Positions 8,152 to 16,731 of a stretch of 53,286 nucleotides of DNA are shown here, piece after piece. How positions within the stretch are numbered: the stretch's first letter is position 1; every line of letters starts with the position of its first letter. Location of the stretch: positions 1 through 53,286 of the forward strand of contig JBJKRF010000166.1 of assembly GCA_046704785.1 (NCBI GenBank). Reading direction: 5' to 3'. The notes under the pieces are model-generated. The model was not told where the DNA came from. It worked only from the letters and a program-made list of their open reading frames with translations, and did no database searches. Made by a program: the position numbers and the translations under genes. The DNA is from JBJKRF01 sp046704785 (GTDB taxonomy: Bacteria > Chloroflexota > Anaerolineae > Anaerolineales > Villigracilaceae).

Positions 8152-9828
8152 ATGCTCTTAACGCGTCAGCAACTCGAGGAGAGATTAATCGCTCTGCATC
8201 AGGCCAGCCTGCAACTGGTCGAGGACATTTCGCTCGAAACGTTGTTGGAGCGCATTGCCATGGTGGCCTGCGAACAGGCAGATGCCCATTATGCAGCCTT
8301 GGGGGTATTGGACGAAGACGGGCGGTTGAAACAGTTTATCCACGTCGGCATGACGGAAGAACAGATGAAACGCATTCCCCATCCGCCGGTCGGACGCGGG
8401 CTGATTGGGGCGTTGATGAACACGGACGAGACGATCCGCATCCCGGAGATTTCGAGCGACCCCCGCAGCAACGGATTCCCATCCAATCACCCTGAGATGC
8501 ATTCGTTCCTGGGCGTGCCCATCCGGCTAGGGGATTCCCAACTCGGACAGATCTATTTGACCGAAAAGCTGGAAGCGGATACCTTCACCGCCGATGACGA
8601 ACGCATCATCCAGATGCTGGCAACGTACGCTGCCGTGGCGATTCACAATGCACGCCTGTACGAGGTGCTGACCGACCGTGACCGCGCGTTGACCCGTCGC
8701 AACCAGGACTTAGCCCTGCTTAACAACTTTGCCGAGGTATTGACCGCCTCGCTGGAACTGGACGAAATTCTGCGCAAAACCCTCAGCCTGGTGATGGAAT
8801 ATCTGGGCGTCGAAGCCGGAGAAATTTTCCTGTTCGAAGAAGATAAGAAGACGCTGCGGTTGGTATTGCACAACGGCGAGGCAGCCGAGGCCTTTTGGAC
8901 GCGTGACCGCTTCAAACCCGGCGAGGGACTGATCGGGTTGGTCGCCCGCAGCGGCGTGGCAATGGTCAGCAAGGACATCGTCGGTGACATGCGCTACCTG
9001 CGCGATGCCGTCGTCCAGGCCGGTTTTCGCCAGATGGCTTGTTTTCCGCTCACTTCGGGCGGAAGTGTGATCGGCGTGTTGAGCGCCGCCACACGCAACA
9101 CTACCATTATCGACGAGCACGATACGCAGCTCGTGACGGCCATCGGCGTTTGGGCCGGTCTGGCTATCGAGAATGCGCAACTCCACGACAACGCCCGTCG
9201 CCTGGCCGTGCTCGAAGAGCGCGAACGCATCGGTATGGACCTGCACGACGGCATTATCCAATCGATTTACGGCGTGGGGCTGGTGCTCGAGCACGCACGC
9301 CTGCTGACCAAGGAAGACCCGTCCAAAGCGGAAGCGCGCATCCGGGAAGCAATCGACAGCCTCAACCATACCATCCGCGACATCCGCTCTTACATTCTCG
9401 ACTTGCGACCCCGCCAGTTGGGAGACGAGAACTTGCTGGACGGTTTGAGGCGGCTACTGACCGAATTCCGCGTTAATACGCTGGCAGAGACCAGCCTGAC
9501 GGGCTCCCCGGACGACCTGGCCAACCTGCCGCAGAGTCACTCGCTGGCGCTTTTTCACATCTGCCAGGAGACGCTGGCCAACGCCGCCAAGCATGCCCGC
9601 GCCAAACGCGTCGATGTCCACGTCTGGCAAACACCCGAACGGGTGATGATGGAAATCCACGACAACGGCAAAGGTTTCGACACGGCGAAAATGAGCATGA
9701 CCATTGGTCACGGTCTGGCCAATATTCACACCCGCGCACACCAGGTTGGCGGCGAGGTTGAAATACTCTCGGTCATCGGCGAAGGCACGACCATTACTGC
9801 CTGGGTGCCCCGCACCGAAACGGAGTGA
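8152..9828 (+). CDS. GAF-domain sensor histidine kinase (HisKA_3 family)
   Basis: A cytoplasmic 558-residue kinase without membrane segments. Two GAF domains occupy about residues 10-170 and 190-345. They are followed by the dimerisation/phosphotransfer helix EERERIGMDLHDGIIQS with the phospho-acceptor His at about residue 365, then a HATPase domain with ICQETLANAAKHARA and the nucleotide-binding loops DNGKGFD and GHGLANIHTRA. This is the NarX/LiaS/DegS-type kinase layout, which normally signals to NarL-type regulators. No such regulator is adjacent, so the partner is elsewhere. AGGAG at 8141-8145 sits six bases before the ATG at 8152; a GTG three bases earlier is possible. The ligands of the GAF domains are unknown. 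Confidence 0.92.
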   Translation: MLLTRQQLEERLIALHQASLQLVEDISLETLLERIAMVACEQADAHYAALGVLDEDGRLKQFIHVGMTEEQMKRIPHPPVGRGLIGALMNTDETIRIPEISSDPRSNGFPSNHPEMHSFLGVPIRLGDSQLGQIYLTEKLEADTFTADDERIIQMLATYAAVAIHNARLYEVLTDRDRALTRRNQDLALLNNFAEVLTASLELDEILRKTLSLVMEYLGVEAGEIFLFEEDKKTLRLVLHNGEAAEAFWTRDRFKPGEGLIGLVARSGVAMVSKDIVGDMRYLRDAVVQAGFRQMACFPLTSGGSVIGVLSAATRNTTIIDEHDTQLVTAIGVWAGLAIENAQLHDNARRLAVLEERERIGMDLHDGIIQSIYGVGLVLEHARLLTKEDPSKAEARIREAIDSLNHTIRDIRSYILDLRPRQLGDENLLDGLRRLLTEFRVNTLAETSLTGSPDDLANLPQSHSLALFHICQETLANAAKHARAKRVDVHVWQTPERVMMEIHDNGKGFDTAKMSMTIGHGLANIHTRAHQVGGEVEILSVIGEGTTITAWVPRTETE

Positions 9829-9862
9829 CCCATCTCATTCGTTTATTGCAAATACATTATCG

Positions 9863-9887
9863 AGGACGGCTTTGTCGTCCTTTTTTT
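9863..9887 (+). terminator. Rho-independent terminator after the sensor kinase
   Basis: Stem AGGACG (9863-9868) with CGTCCT (9876-9881), followed by an uninterrupted T-run to 9887. It is 35 bases past the kinase stop codon. Confidence 0.85.
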
Positions 9888-9997
9888 ACGTCCAATCTCG
9901 AGCAAAAAGGGGCCCTGTCTTCCACGCAACGCGCGAATCTCGACCTATAGCGTTCCTGCATGTTTTTCTAACAAAATCGAAAAGAGGAGTGGTTCAA

Positions 9998-10042
9998 ATG
10001 AGTGTTTCACAAATCGAGATTTGCGCGACGTTCGTTGATTAA
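9998..10042 (+). CDS. Possible 14-codon leader peptide upstream of dnaA
   Basis: ATG at 9998 with a GAGGAG site eight bases upstream opens a 14-residue frame (MSVSQIEICATFVD) ending in TAA. It lies in the non-coding stretch between the kinase terminator and dnaA. A strong ribosome site on so short a frame is suggestive only; it could be chance. Confidence 0.2.
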   Translation: MSVSQIEICATFVD

Positions 10043-10354
10043 TGTTTTAAGATACATATACGATATTCTGTTCTTTGAGCGCTTTTTACCCCATATATGG
10101 GGGGAACACAGAACGCACAGGCGACCTTGGCTGAAACGCATGTTCGGGTTTTGGAAAAGCGCAAAAAGCCCTGCCTGAATTTTCTTTAAGGTTAGCGTCT
10201 CTTAAAAAACCCGAAGTTTTTAGACTCGCGTAGGTTTTTCGTGTGGCACAATTGGCATGTTTTTGCTAGAATAAACGAAGTCGGTGGGAAGCACCTCACC
10301 GAAGTTCAAAGCCCTTCGTACTTCAACGAACGAAATTACGAGTGGAATTTTTAG

Positions 10355-10378
10355 CCCTCTGCAGAACCCCGCAGAGGG
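10355..10378 (+). promoter_or_regulatory. Leader hairpin of dnaA
   Basis: Perfect 8-base arms CCCTCTGC (10355-10362) and GCAGAGGG (10371-10378) with an eight-base loop, 43 bases before the dnaA start. There is no T-run after it, so it is more likely a 5' leader structure or a protein site than a terminator. Confidence 0.45.
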
Positions 10379-10421
10379 TCTGGTTCCCTCTTGATTTAAT
10401 CCCAACCTTTGGAGCAGCATT

Positions 10422-11783
10422 ATGAATGCAGAGCAGGCTTGGCAATCTGTGCTAGGACAACTCCAAATGGAGATGCCGAGAGCCTCCTTCGATACCTGGG
10501 TGCGCAACACGCATCTGGTCAGGTATGAGGAGGGCATCATGACCGTCGGCGTATGCAACGCATACGCACGTGACTGGCTGGAGAGTCGTCTTTTAAGCAC
10601 AGTGGACCGCCTGCTCGCCGGCATGTTGAATCGCGCGATTGATGTCCGTTTCGTGGTGGCCAACAGCGTTGAAATGGACGACCCGGAACAGGTGGCCGCC
10701 GCCGAGGAACCGGGTGAAACAGACTCCCCGCTGCCGGCTTCCGCCAAACCGCGTAATCCAACGCTGAATCCACGCTACACCTTCGAGAACTTCGTGGTGG
10801 GTGCCAACAACCGACTGGCGCATGCAGCCGCCCTGGCCGTCGCCGAAAAACCAGCACGCGCCTACAATCCATTGTTTCTATACGGCGGCGTCGGACTTGG
10901 CAAGACCCATTTGCTACATGCCATTGGAAACGCCTGTCACAATCACGGCCTGAACGTCCTGTACGTCTCCAGCGAAGAGTTCACCAACGACATGGTCAAC
11001 GCCATCCGTTCGCATACCACGCAGGCCTTCCGCGACAAATATCGTTCGATCGACATCCTGTTGGTCGACGACGTTCAGTTCATCTCTGGCAAGGAAGGCA
11101 CGCAAGAAGAATTCTTCCATACCTTCAACACCCTGCACAGCCAGGACAAGCAAATCATCGTCTCCTCTGACCGTCCACCCAAATCGATGGTGACACTCGA
11201 AGAACGGCTGCGCTCGCGCTTCGAATGGGGCCTGATTGCCGACATCCAAACCCCCGACCTGGAAACTCGTCTGGCGATTCTGCGCTACAAAGCCGAACGC
11301 GCCGGCCGCCTCGTCCCCAACGAAATCATCGATATGATCGCCCGTCGGGTGCAGTCCAATATCCGCGAACTGGAAGGCGCTCTCAATCGCGTCATCGCCT
11401 TCGCCGACCTCTCCGGCACCGCACTCACCCCCAATCTGGCCGAAATGGCTCTGGCCGACCTGCTGCCGCAGACGCGCGTCATCCCACCCGAAAAAGTGGT
11501 CGATATCGTCGCCCGGGCCTATAACCTGACCTCCGACCACCTGCTGGGGCGCGACCGTTCCCGCGAAATCGCCCTGCCCCGCCAGGTGGCAATGTACCTG
11601 CTGCGCGAGGAAGTCAATGCCTCGTTGCCGCAGATCGGTGAAGCGCTGGGGGGCCGCGACCACACGACGGTGATGTACGCCATCGACAAAATCAGCGACC
11701 TGCTCGAGCGCGATGACCGCCTGCGTCGCCAGGTCATCCAAATCAGGCAGGAACTATACGGGCAGGCCAGGGCCATCGCTTAA
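10422..11783 (+). CDS. dnaA: Chromosomal replication initiator protein DnaA
   Basis: A 453-residue initiator ATPase with all four domains. Domain I (about residues 1-85) has AWQSVLGQLQ and FDTWVRNTH. Domain II is a short acidic linker. Domain III is the AAA+ core with Walker A GGVGLGKTHLLHAIGN (residues 155-170), Walker B ILLVDDVQFI, the sensor region SSDRPPKSM and box VII LRSRFEWGLIADI. Domain IV carries the DnaA signature GGRDHTTVMYAIDKI, which binds DnaA boxes. The start is fixed by GGAG a few bases upstream. dnaN, recF and gyrB, frequent neighbours elsewhere, are not here; the next gene is an acyltransferase behind a terminator, so dnaA is transcribed alone. Confidence 0.98.
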   Translation: MNAEQAWQSVLGQLQMEMPRASFDTWVRNTHLVRYEEGIMTVGVCNAYARDWLESRLLSTVDRLLAGMLNRAIDVRFVVANSVEMDDPEQVAAAEEPGETDSPLPASAKPRNPTLNPRYTFENFVVGANNRLAHAAALAVAEKPARAYNPLFLYGGVGLGKTHLLHAIGNACHNHGLNVLYVSSEEFTNDMVNAIRSHTTQAFRDKYRSIDILLVDDVQFISGKEGTQEEFFHTFNTLHSQDKQIIVSSDRPPKSMVTLEERLRSRFEWGLIADIQTPDLETRLAILRYKAERAGRLVPNEIIDMIARRVQSNIRELEGALNRVIAFADLSGTALTPNLAEMALADLLPQTRVIPPEKVVDIVARAYNLTSDHLLGRDRSREIALPRQVAMYLLREEVNASLPQIGEALGGRDHTTVMYAIDKISDLLERDDRLRRQVIQIRQELYGQARAIA

Positions 11784-11806
11784 AGCCCTTCCTATCGACA
11801 AACCAG

Positions 11807-11850
11807 GTTCTGTGGCATAATCCCCGACGGGATATTCCACAGAACTTTTT
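11807..11850 (+). terminator. Rho-independent terminator after dnaA
   Basis: Nine-base arms GTTCTGTGG (11807-11815) and CCACAGAAC (11837-11845) followed by TTTTTG. It separates dnaA from the acyltransferase gene. Confidence 0.85.
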
Positions 11851-11864
11851 GTTTCGGAGCCAAC

Positions 11865-12992
11865 ATGATCCCCGGTCTCGACGGATTAAGAGCCATAGCC
11901 TTCTTATTGGTTTTTGCCCAGCATACCGACTACTCTTATTTCGGCTGGACAGGGGTGTTGATGTTTTTTGTACTGTCTGGATTTCTCATCACCGGCATCC
12001 TGTTACGAATGAAGCAGTCCTTATCGACAAAAGACTACTTCAAGAGGTTTTACGGGCGCCGCTTCCTGCGCATTTTCCCCCTGTATTATTTTTACCTTTT
12101 CGCCATTGCCGGGCTGGTGGCTGTCCTCATCGCGCTGAACTACCGCCCGAACTACATGGCAGAATTCCGGTTCCAGTTGCCGTATGCGCTGGCATACGTC
12201 TATGATTTCTTCTACGCCAGTTCCAGCTTCACCTATCACAAGTTTCTAGACCATTTCTGGTCGCTCTCGGTGGAAGAGCAATTCTACATTGTCTGGCCAT
12301 TGCTAATTATGATCACGCCCGAAAAACATCTTAAAAAATTATTTCTGGGCGCTGTTATCGCAGGGCCGGTCTTTCGCTTGATCCTGACTTTTATTTTCGA
12401 CTCCCACGCCTTCCCTTTTCTGACGGATTACATGCCGCTCGGAGTCTACCCGTTGCCGTTCTCCCACGTGGACGCCTTTGGCCTGGGCGCATATATTTCC
12501 CGTTTCAAAATTCCACGTCCCAAACTCCAGTTCGCGGCGTTGATCGTAATCATCCCTCTCGTCGGATATCTGAGCGAATATCTCGCCACACAAGGGTTGG
12601 CAAACCCCTCGGCATTGGGATTCGCAACGCCGCTGGCGAACGCCTACAAACAGATTTGGGGCTACACCCTGCTCGACTACTTCTTCGCCCTTGTCATTTA
12701 CCTGGTAGCCATCGAGAAAATGTTCGTGCGATTTCTCGAATTCCCAGTCCTGCGCTACCTGGGAAGAATCTCGTATGGATTGTACGTCTATCACTTCAGC
12801 CTGACCTGGTTTGCGGGCCGCCTGCAAGACGTGTTCCTGATGGACTACAACACAGCCAAACTGGTGATGGCCGTCGTCTCGTTGGCCGCAACGATCGCAA
12901 TTGCCTCGGCCAGCTATTATTTCCTGGAAAGGCCCATTCTGAATCTCAAAGAAAAATATTTCTCGCTGCATCCCCAGCCGAAGCCCACATAA
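11865..12992 (+). CDS. Acyltransferase 3 family membrane protein (OafA/YrhL-like)
   Basis: A 375-residue polytopic membrane protein. It opens with the family signature IPGLDGLRAIAFLLVFAQH, where the His is the putative catalytic residue, and continues with the FFVLSGFLITGILL segment and FYGRRFLRIFPLYY. A further conserved motif is HFWSLSVEEQFYIVWP. About ten hydrophobic segments follow, and the C-terminus ends in a short basic tail. Members transfer acetyl or other acyl groups onto extracellular sugars, lipids or peptidoglycan; the substrate here cannot be told. The start ATG has GGAG upstream. It stands alone between the dnaA terminator and the ABC exporter. Confidence 0.93.
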   Translation: MIPGLDGLRAIAFLLVFAQHTDYSYFGWTGVLMFFVLSGFLITGILLRMKQSLSTKDYFKRFYGRRFLRIFPLYYFYLFAIAGLVAVLIALNYRPNYMAEFRFQLPYALAYVYDFFYASSSFTYHKFLDHFWSLSVEEQFYIVWPLLIMITPEKHLKKLFLGAVIAGPVFRLILTFIFDSHAFPFLTDYMPLGVYPLPFSHVDAFGLGAYISRFKIPRPKLQFAALIVIIPLVGYLSEYLATQGLANPSALGFATPLANAYKQIWGYTLLDYFFALVIYLVAIEKMFVRFLEFPVLRYLGRISYGLYVYHFSLTWFAGRLQDVFLMDYNTAKLVMAVVSLAATIAIASASYYFLERPILNLKEKYFSLHPQPKPT

Positions 12993-13153
12993 GTCATCGG
13001 CGCGGCCTGCAGCCCAAAAATTGTTCTACATCTACTACCCGCTGGGCTCGACCTCCCCACTCGTCCAGTTGTCAGGACGAGCAAACGGGGGCAAAATGAG
13101 TGAGGATAAGAAATTTAGGATTTGCATCGTGAGGGAGTAGACCGCTTCATCCC

Positions 13154-13174
13154 GCCGGTTCTCGAAGAACCGGC
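13154..13174 (+). promoter_or_regulatory. Perfect hairpin in the leader of the ABC exporter gene
   Basis: Nine-base arms GCCGGTTCT and AGAACCGGC with a CGA loop end 19 bases before the ABC exporter start and 9 bases before its GGAG. It has no T-run, so a leader structure or operator is more likely than a terminator. A second hairpin (CTCGTCC/GGACGAG) is at 13060-13081. Confidence 0.4.
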
Positions 13175-13193
13175 ACAATTAACGGAGATTGAT

Positions 13194-15146
13194 ATGTGGC
13201 ATCACGGCGGCGGTTGGTTTAACTATATGCGTTCGGGCGACCAGAAACCCCAGGTAACACGCGAACTCCTGTTACGCGTGCTGGCGTACGCGCGTCCGTA
13301 TTGGAAACAAATCACAGGCATGTTGGTGGCAATCCTGCTCAGCACCGGCGTGAGCCTGGTTTCGCCGTTGATCTTCCGCACGATGATCGACCAGGTGTTA
13401 CCTGAGAAAGACCTCAACAAGCTGGTGCTCCTGGCAATTGCACTACTGGCCCTGCCCATTGCCAATGGCGGAATTACCGTGGTCCAGCGGCGCTGGAATG
13501 CGGATGTCGGCGAAGGGGTGATCTACGACCTGCGTGTGACACTTTTTTCGCGCCTGCAACGCATGTCGCTGCGCTTCTTCACCAACACTAAAGTTGGTGA
13601 GTTGATGAGCCGCCTGAATAACGACGTGGTAGGCGCACAGAACGCTATCAGCAATACCATCGTCAACATCGTCACCAATGTGATCGAGACGATTGCGTTA
13701 TTGGCCGTGATGTTGACCCTCGAGTGGCGCCTGACCATCGTCAGCGTGCTCATTCTTCCTTTGTTCATCCTGGCCGCGCGGCGGTTGGGCGTCGTCCTAC
13801 GCGACATCGCACGCGAGGGAATGGAAATGAATGCGCAGATGAACGCGCACATGAACGAGACTCTCAACATCGGTGGTGCGTTGCTGGTCAAGCTCTTCGG
13901 GCGCATGCACGAGGAAGGTCAGCGCTTCAGCGAGCGCGCCGTGAACGTACGGAACATCGGCGTGCGCCGGGCCGTGGTCGGTTCGACCTTCTTCATGATT
14001 CTGGGACTGGTGAGCGCGGTGGGAACGGCGCTGGTCTACGGCCTGGGCGGTTACTTCGTCATCCAAGGCACCTTTACGGTAGGCACCATCGTGGCCTTTG
14101 GCGCTTATTTGGGCCAACTCTACGGTGCGCTGCAAGGCCTGGCCAACGCCCCCGTCGACTTCTCCACGTCGATGGTCAGTTTCGAGCGCGTCTTCGAGCT
14201 GCTCGACCTGCCGCATGACATCGTCGAAGTGGACAACGCGCCGGCACTAACCGATGTACACGGGGAACTGGTTTTCGAGAACGTTACTTTCACGTACGCA
14301 ATCGATGAAAGCAAGCTGCTTCGGGAGGTCAAACGCTACGGGAAGATGGAGGACGTAGGCGCGGTGCTGTCTTTGACGGGGAACGACAACGGGAAGAACG
14401 GCAAGGAAAACGGCGAAGACGCCAACGGGGAGTCCGAGTCCCGTTCCCAGGCGCGAGAGACCGCTTTGGAGGACATCACCTTTCGGGCAACCCCCGGTCA
14501 ACTGGTTGCTCTGGTCGGACCTTCGGGCGCCGGAAAGACGACCTTGACCTATCTCATCCCGCGGCTGTACGACCCCACCGAAGGCGTGATCCGCATCGAC
14601 GGGCACAACTTGCGCGAGGTGACGCTCGACTCGCTCTCGAATGCGATCGGCATGGTCACGCAGGAAACGTATTTGTTCCACGATACGATCCGTACCAATT
14701 TGACGTATGCCCGCCTCGATGCGACCCAGGCCGAGATCGAAGCGGCGGCCAGGGCAGCCAACATTCATCAGTTCATCACGGAGCTATCCAACGGGTACGA
14801 CACCATCGTGGGCGAACGCGGCTATCGCTTGAGTGGCGGTGAGAAGCAACGCATCGCGTTGGCACGCGTGATCCTGAAAGACCCGCGCATTCTGGTGTTG
14901 GATGAGGCCACCAGCAACCTGGATAGCGAGTCCGAGGCACTGATCCAGGAGGCCTTGAAGCGTGTGATGGCCGGGCGCACCAGCATCGTCATCGCGCACC
15001 GCCTGAGCACCATCCTGGCGGCAGATGTGATCCTGGTGATGGATCGCGGCAGGATCGTCGAGCAGGGCACCCATGACGAATTGCTGGCGTTCAATGGGCT
15101 GTACGCCCAACTTTATGAGACTCAGTTCAAGCGGGAGAGGGTGTGA
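13194..15146 (+). CDS. ABC exporter, fused permease and ATPase, with a linker insertion
   Basis: A 650-residue half-transporter of the MsbA/LmrA type. The membrane domain (about residues 20-330) has six hydrophobic segments and the intracellular motif GELMSRLNND. The nucleotide-binding domain has Walker A GPSGAGKTTLTY, Q-loop VTQETYLF, signature RLSGGEKQR, Walker B ILVLDEATSNLD and the switch IVIAHRLST. Unusually, after the first strand of the ATPase domain (VFENVTFTYA) comes an insertion of about 50 residues, roughly 370-422, rich in Asn, Gly, Lys and Glu, before the domain resumes at ALEDITF. The ATG at 13194 was chosen because GGAG lies seven bases upstream; a TTG at 13122 would be longer. 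Substrate unknown. Confidence 0.93.
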   Translation: MWHHGGGWFNYMRSGDQKPQVTRELLLRVLAYARPYWKQITGMLVAILLSTGVSLVSPLIFRTMIDQVLPEKDLNKLVLLAIALLALPIANGGITVVQRRWNADVGEGVIYDLRVTLFSRLQRMSLRFFTNTKVGELMSRLNNDVVGAQNAISNTIVNIVTNVIETIALLAVMLTLEWRLTIVSVLILPLFILAARRLGVVLRDIAREGMEMNAQMNAHMNETLNIGGALLVKLFGRMHEEGQRFSERAVNVRNIGVRRAVVGSTFFMILGLVSAVGTALVYGLGGYFVIQGTFTVGTIVAFGAYLGQLYGALQGLANAPVDFSTSMVSFERVFELLDLPHDIVEVDNAPALTDVHGELVFENVTFTYAIDESKLLREVKRYGKMEDVGAVLSLTGNDNGKNGKENGEDANGESESRSQARETALEDITFRATPGQLVALVGPSGAGKTTLTYLIPRLYDPTEGVIRIDGHNLREVTLDSLSNAIGMVTQETYLFHDTIRTNLTYARLDATQAEIEAAARAANIHQFITELSNGYDTIVGERGYRLSGGEKQRIALARVILKDPRILVLDEATSNLDSESEALIQEALKRVMAGRTSIVIAHRLSTILAADVILVMDRGRIVEQGTHDELLAFNGLYAQLYETQFKRERV

Positions 15147-15204
15147 GTTTGCTATTTTGACCAGCATGCCCCGACACAGGTACCAGCGGTCATCATAGCT
15201 GGAC

Positions 15205-15237
15205 AAAAAAGTGACGATCCTTTCAACGGACCGTCAC
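15205..15237 (-). terminator. Terminator of the inositol monophosphatase operon
   Basis: Arms GTGACG-ATCC (15211-15220) and GGA-CCGTCAC (15228-15237). The six A at 15205-15210 form a U-run on the minus strand, 16 bases after the phosphatase stop. It lies between convergent genes and may also slow plus-strand transcription. Confidence 0.75.
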
Positions 15238-15252
15238 ACGAAGAACGAATCT

Positions 15253-16029
15253 TTAGCGCAACTCTTTGAACATCTTTTCGTAAAGGACGGGATTCGCCGC
15301 CAGCACCGACTGCGGCGGGGTGATATAGTCAGGGCCGCCATCCACGTTGGTGACCCGGGCGCCGGCCTCTTCGGCAACCAGGCCTCCGGCAGCCACGTCC
15401 CAGGGTCTGAGCGACAACTCCCAATACCCATCGAAACGCCCGGCGGCCACGTAGCACAGGTCCAACGCCGCCGAACCGAGCCGACGCACGCCCTGACTCA
15501 TCTTGCCAAACTTGGCAAAATAATCAAAGTTGTTGCGTTTGGCAGTCCAGCTATCGTAAGGGAAACCAGTCACCAACAAACTGCGCTCCAGTTCATACGT
15601 CTGCGCAACCTTCAAAAGACGCCCGTTCAGGCGCGCACCCTTCCCCCGTTCGGCCAGGAACAACTCGTCGCGCAAAGGATCATAGACGGCCCCCAGCATG
15701 GTCTGACCTTGATAAGCGTAAGCAATCGAGACGCAAAAGACCGGCACGCCGTGCGCATAATTGACGGTGCCATCCAGCGGATCGATCAACCACAAATGCT
15801 CCTGCTGCTGGCCATCGATGGTACCCGACTCTTCTGCCAAAATACGATGACCGGGAAAGCGCTGCTGCACTTCCCCGATCAGGTACTCTTCCGATTTATG
15901 ATCGACCTCGGTAACAAGGTCGATCACGCCTTTGTAATCAATCTGGTGATCTTTTTCGTAGTGGTCGAACAGGATCTTTCCGGAAACGCGCGCCATGCGC
16001 TCAAGATCCGGCAGTGTTGGAAGGCTCAT
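15253..16029 (-). CDS. Inositol monophosphatase family protein (SuhB-like)
   Basis: A 258-residue Mg-dependent phosphatase. The metal site is spelled by EESG (about residue 66), WLIDPLDGTVNY (about residue 80) and RPWDVAAGGLVAEEAGA near the C-terminus. This is the full set for the IMPase/FBPase/NADP-phosphatase fold. Substrates in the family include myo-inositol-1-phosphate, fructose-1,6-bisphosphate and NADP; sequence alone does not settle which. Its start overlaps the response regulator stop by four bases (ATGA), so the two are co-translated, and a terminator follows it. Confidence 0.93.
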   Translation of the reverse strand: MSLPTLPDLERMARVSGKILFDHYEKDHQIDYKGVIDLVTEVDHKSEEYLIGEVQQRFPGHRILAEESGTIDGQQQEHLWLIDPLDGTVNYAHGVPVFCVSIAYAYQGQTMLGAVYDPLRDELFLAERGKGARLNGRLLKVAQTYELERSLLVTGFPYDSWTAKRNNFDYFAKFGKMSQGVRRLGSAALDLCYVAAGRFDGYWELSLRPWDVAAGGLVAEEAGARVTNVDGGPDYITPPQSVLAANPVLYEKMFKELR

Positions 16030-16655
16030 TGCTGATCGGCGGCTTTCATCTCATCCAAAATTTGATAGATCGCGCGTAACTCAGACTGGATATTTTCGCG
16101 GTCAGAGACGGCTTGTTCGAGCAAGGCCTCGAAAGCCTCTTTCTGCTCGGCAGGCAAATCAGGCAACAGGCGCTCCGTGCGAGCAATCTGCGTGTTTTTG
16201 TGCCGCAACTTTTGCTCCAGGCGCTCACGATACCCCTCGTAGAATTCGCGCGAGTTGAGTGGCGTGGGGCCGGTAGCCGGCTCCAGAGACAACGTCTCGG
16301 CCACGGTCAACAGGAACTCCTCGGTATCGATCGGTTTTTCCAAGAAGCGTGTCGCACCGAGGCTCAGGGCAAAGTTGCGGTCTTCGGGCGTAACATACGT
16401 CGCCGACAGGAAAATAACGGGGATGCGCCGCATGGTAGCGTCACTGCGCATGGCAAACACAAAGGCATACCCATCCATCTTCGGCATCAAAATATCCGTA
16501 ATGACCAGGACGGGATGCATTTTCTTGACCATCTCCAATCCCTCTTCGCCATTACGGGCCGTGATGACCTGATAGCCCTTGAACCGTAGCGTAACTTCCA
16601 CCAGTTCAAGCACATTCGGAACATCTTCAACAACGAGAATTTGACCTTGTTGCAT
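16026..16655 (-). CDS. Response regulator with helical C-terminal region
   Basis: A 209-residue protein. The receiver domain (residues 1-125) has the acidic pocket in LVVEDVPN, the phospho-acceptor Asp54 in LVITDILMPKMDG, the Thr/Ser site in IFLSATY and the Lys in FLEKPID. The C-terminal ~80 residues are a predicted coiled coil (YRERLEQKLRHKNTQIARTER) with no DNA-binding or enzymatic domain that I recognise, so output is probably by protein contact. It is co-translated with the inositol monophosphatase and is not next to a kinase. The orphan GAF kinase at 8152 is a possible but unproven partner. Confidence 0.9.
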   Translation of the reverse strand: MQQGQILVVEDVPNVLELVEVTLRFKGYQVITARNGEEGLEMVKKMHPVLVITDILMPKMDGYAFVFAMRSDATMRRIPVIFLSATYVTPEDRNFALSLGATRFLEKPIDTEEFLLTVAETLSLEPATGPTPLNSREFYEGYRERLEQKLRHKNTQIARTERLLPDLPAEQKEAFEALLEQAVSDRENIQSELRAIYQILDEMKAADQQ

Positions 16656-16731
16656 ACAATAATTGTACTCGTTTTAGTGGCAGCTTGCCTTACAATTTGT
16701 TGACGGCGAGCCAACGACCGAAAAATTGTCA

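Larger units (their letters stand above)
9888..10421. other. Non-coding region upstream of dnaA, candidate oriC
   Basis: About 530 bases with no credible long gene, ending at dnaA. It holds a perfect 14-base palindrome CCCCATATATGGGG at 10089-10102, an A/T-rich part around 10030-10075, TCGGTG/CACCGA arms around 10281-10302, and a hairpin just before dnaA. Regions in front of dnaA often contain the replication origin, but I found no clear TTATNCACA DnaA boxes by eye, so the origin assignment is only a possibility. Confidence 0.3.

Noticed and set aside
10240..10280. Possible sigma-54 promoter (TTGGCAT...TTGCT) upstream of dnaA
   Set aside because: The GG to GC spacing is nine bases where ten is required, and dnaA is not a sigma-54 type gene.
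11815..11845. DnaA-box-like TTATGCCACA after dnaA
   Set aside because: One base too long for TTATNCACA and fully explained by the arms of the terminator hairpin.
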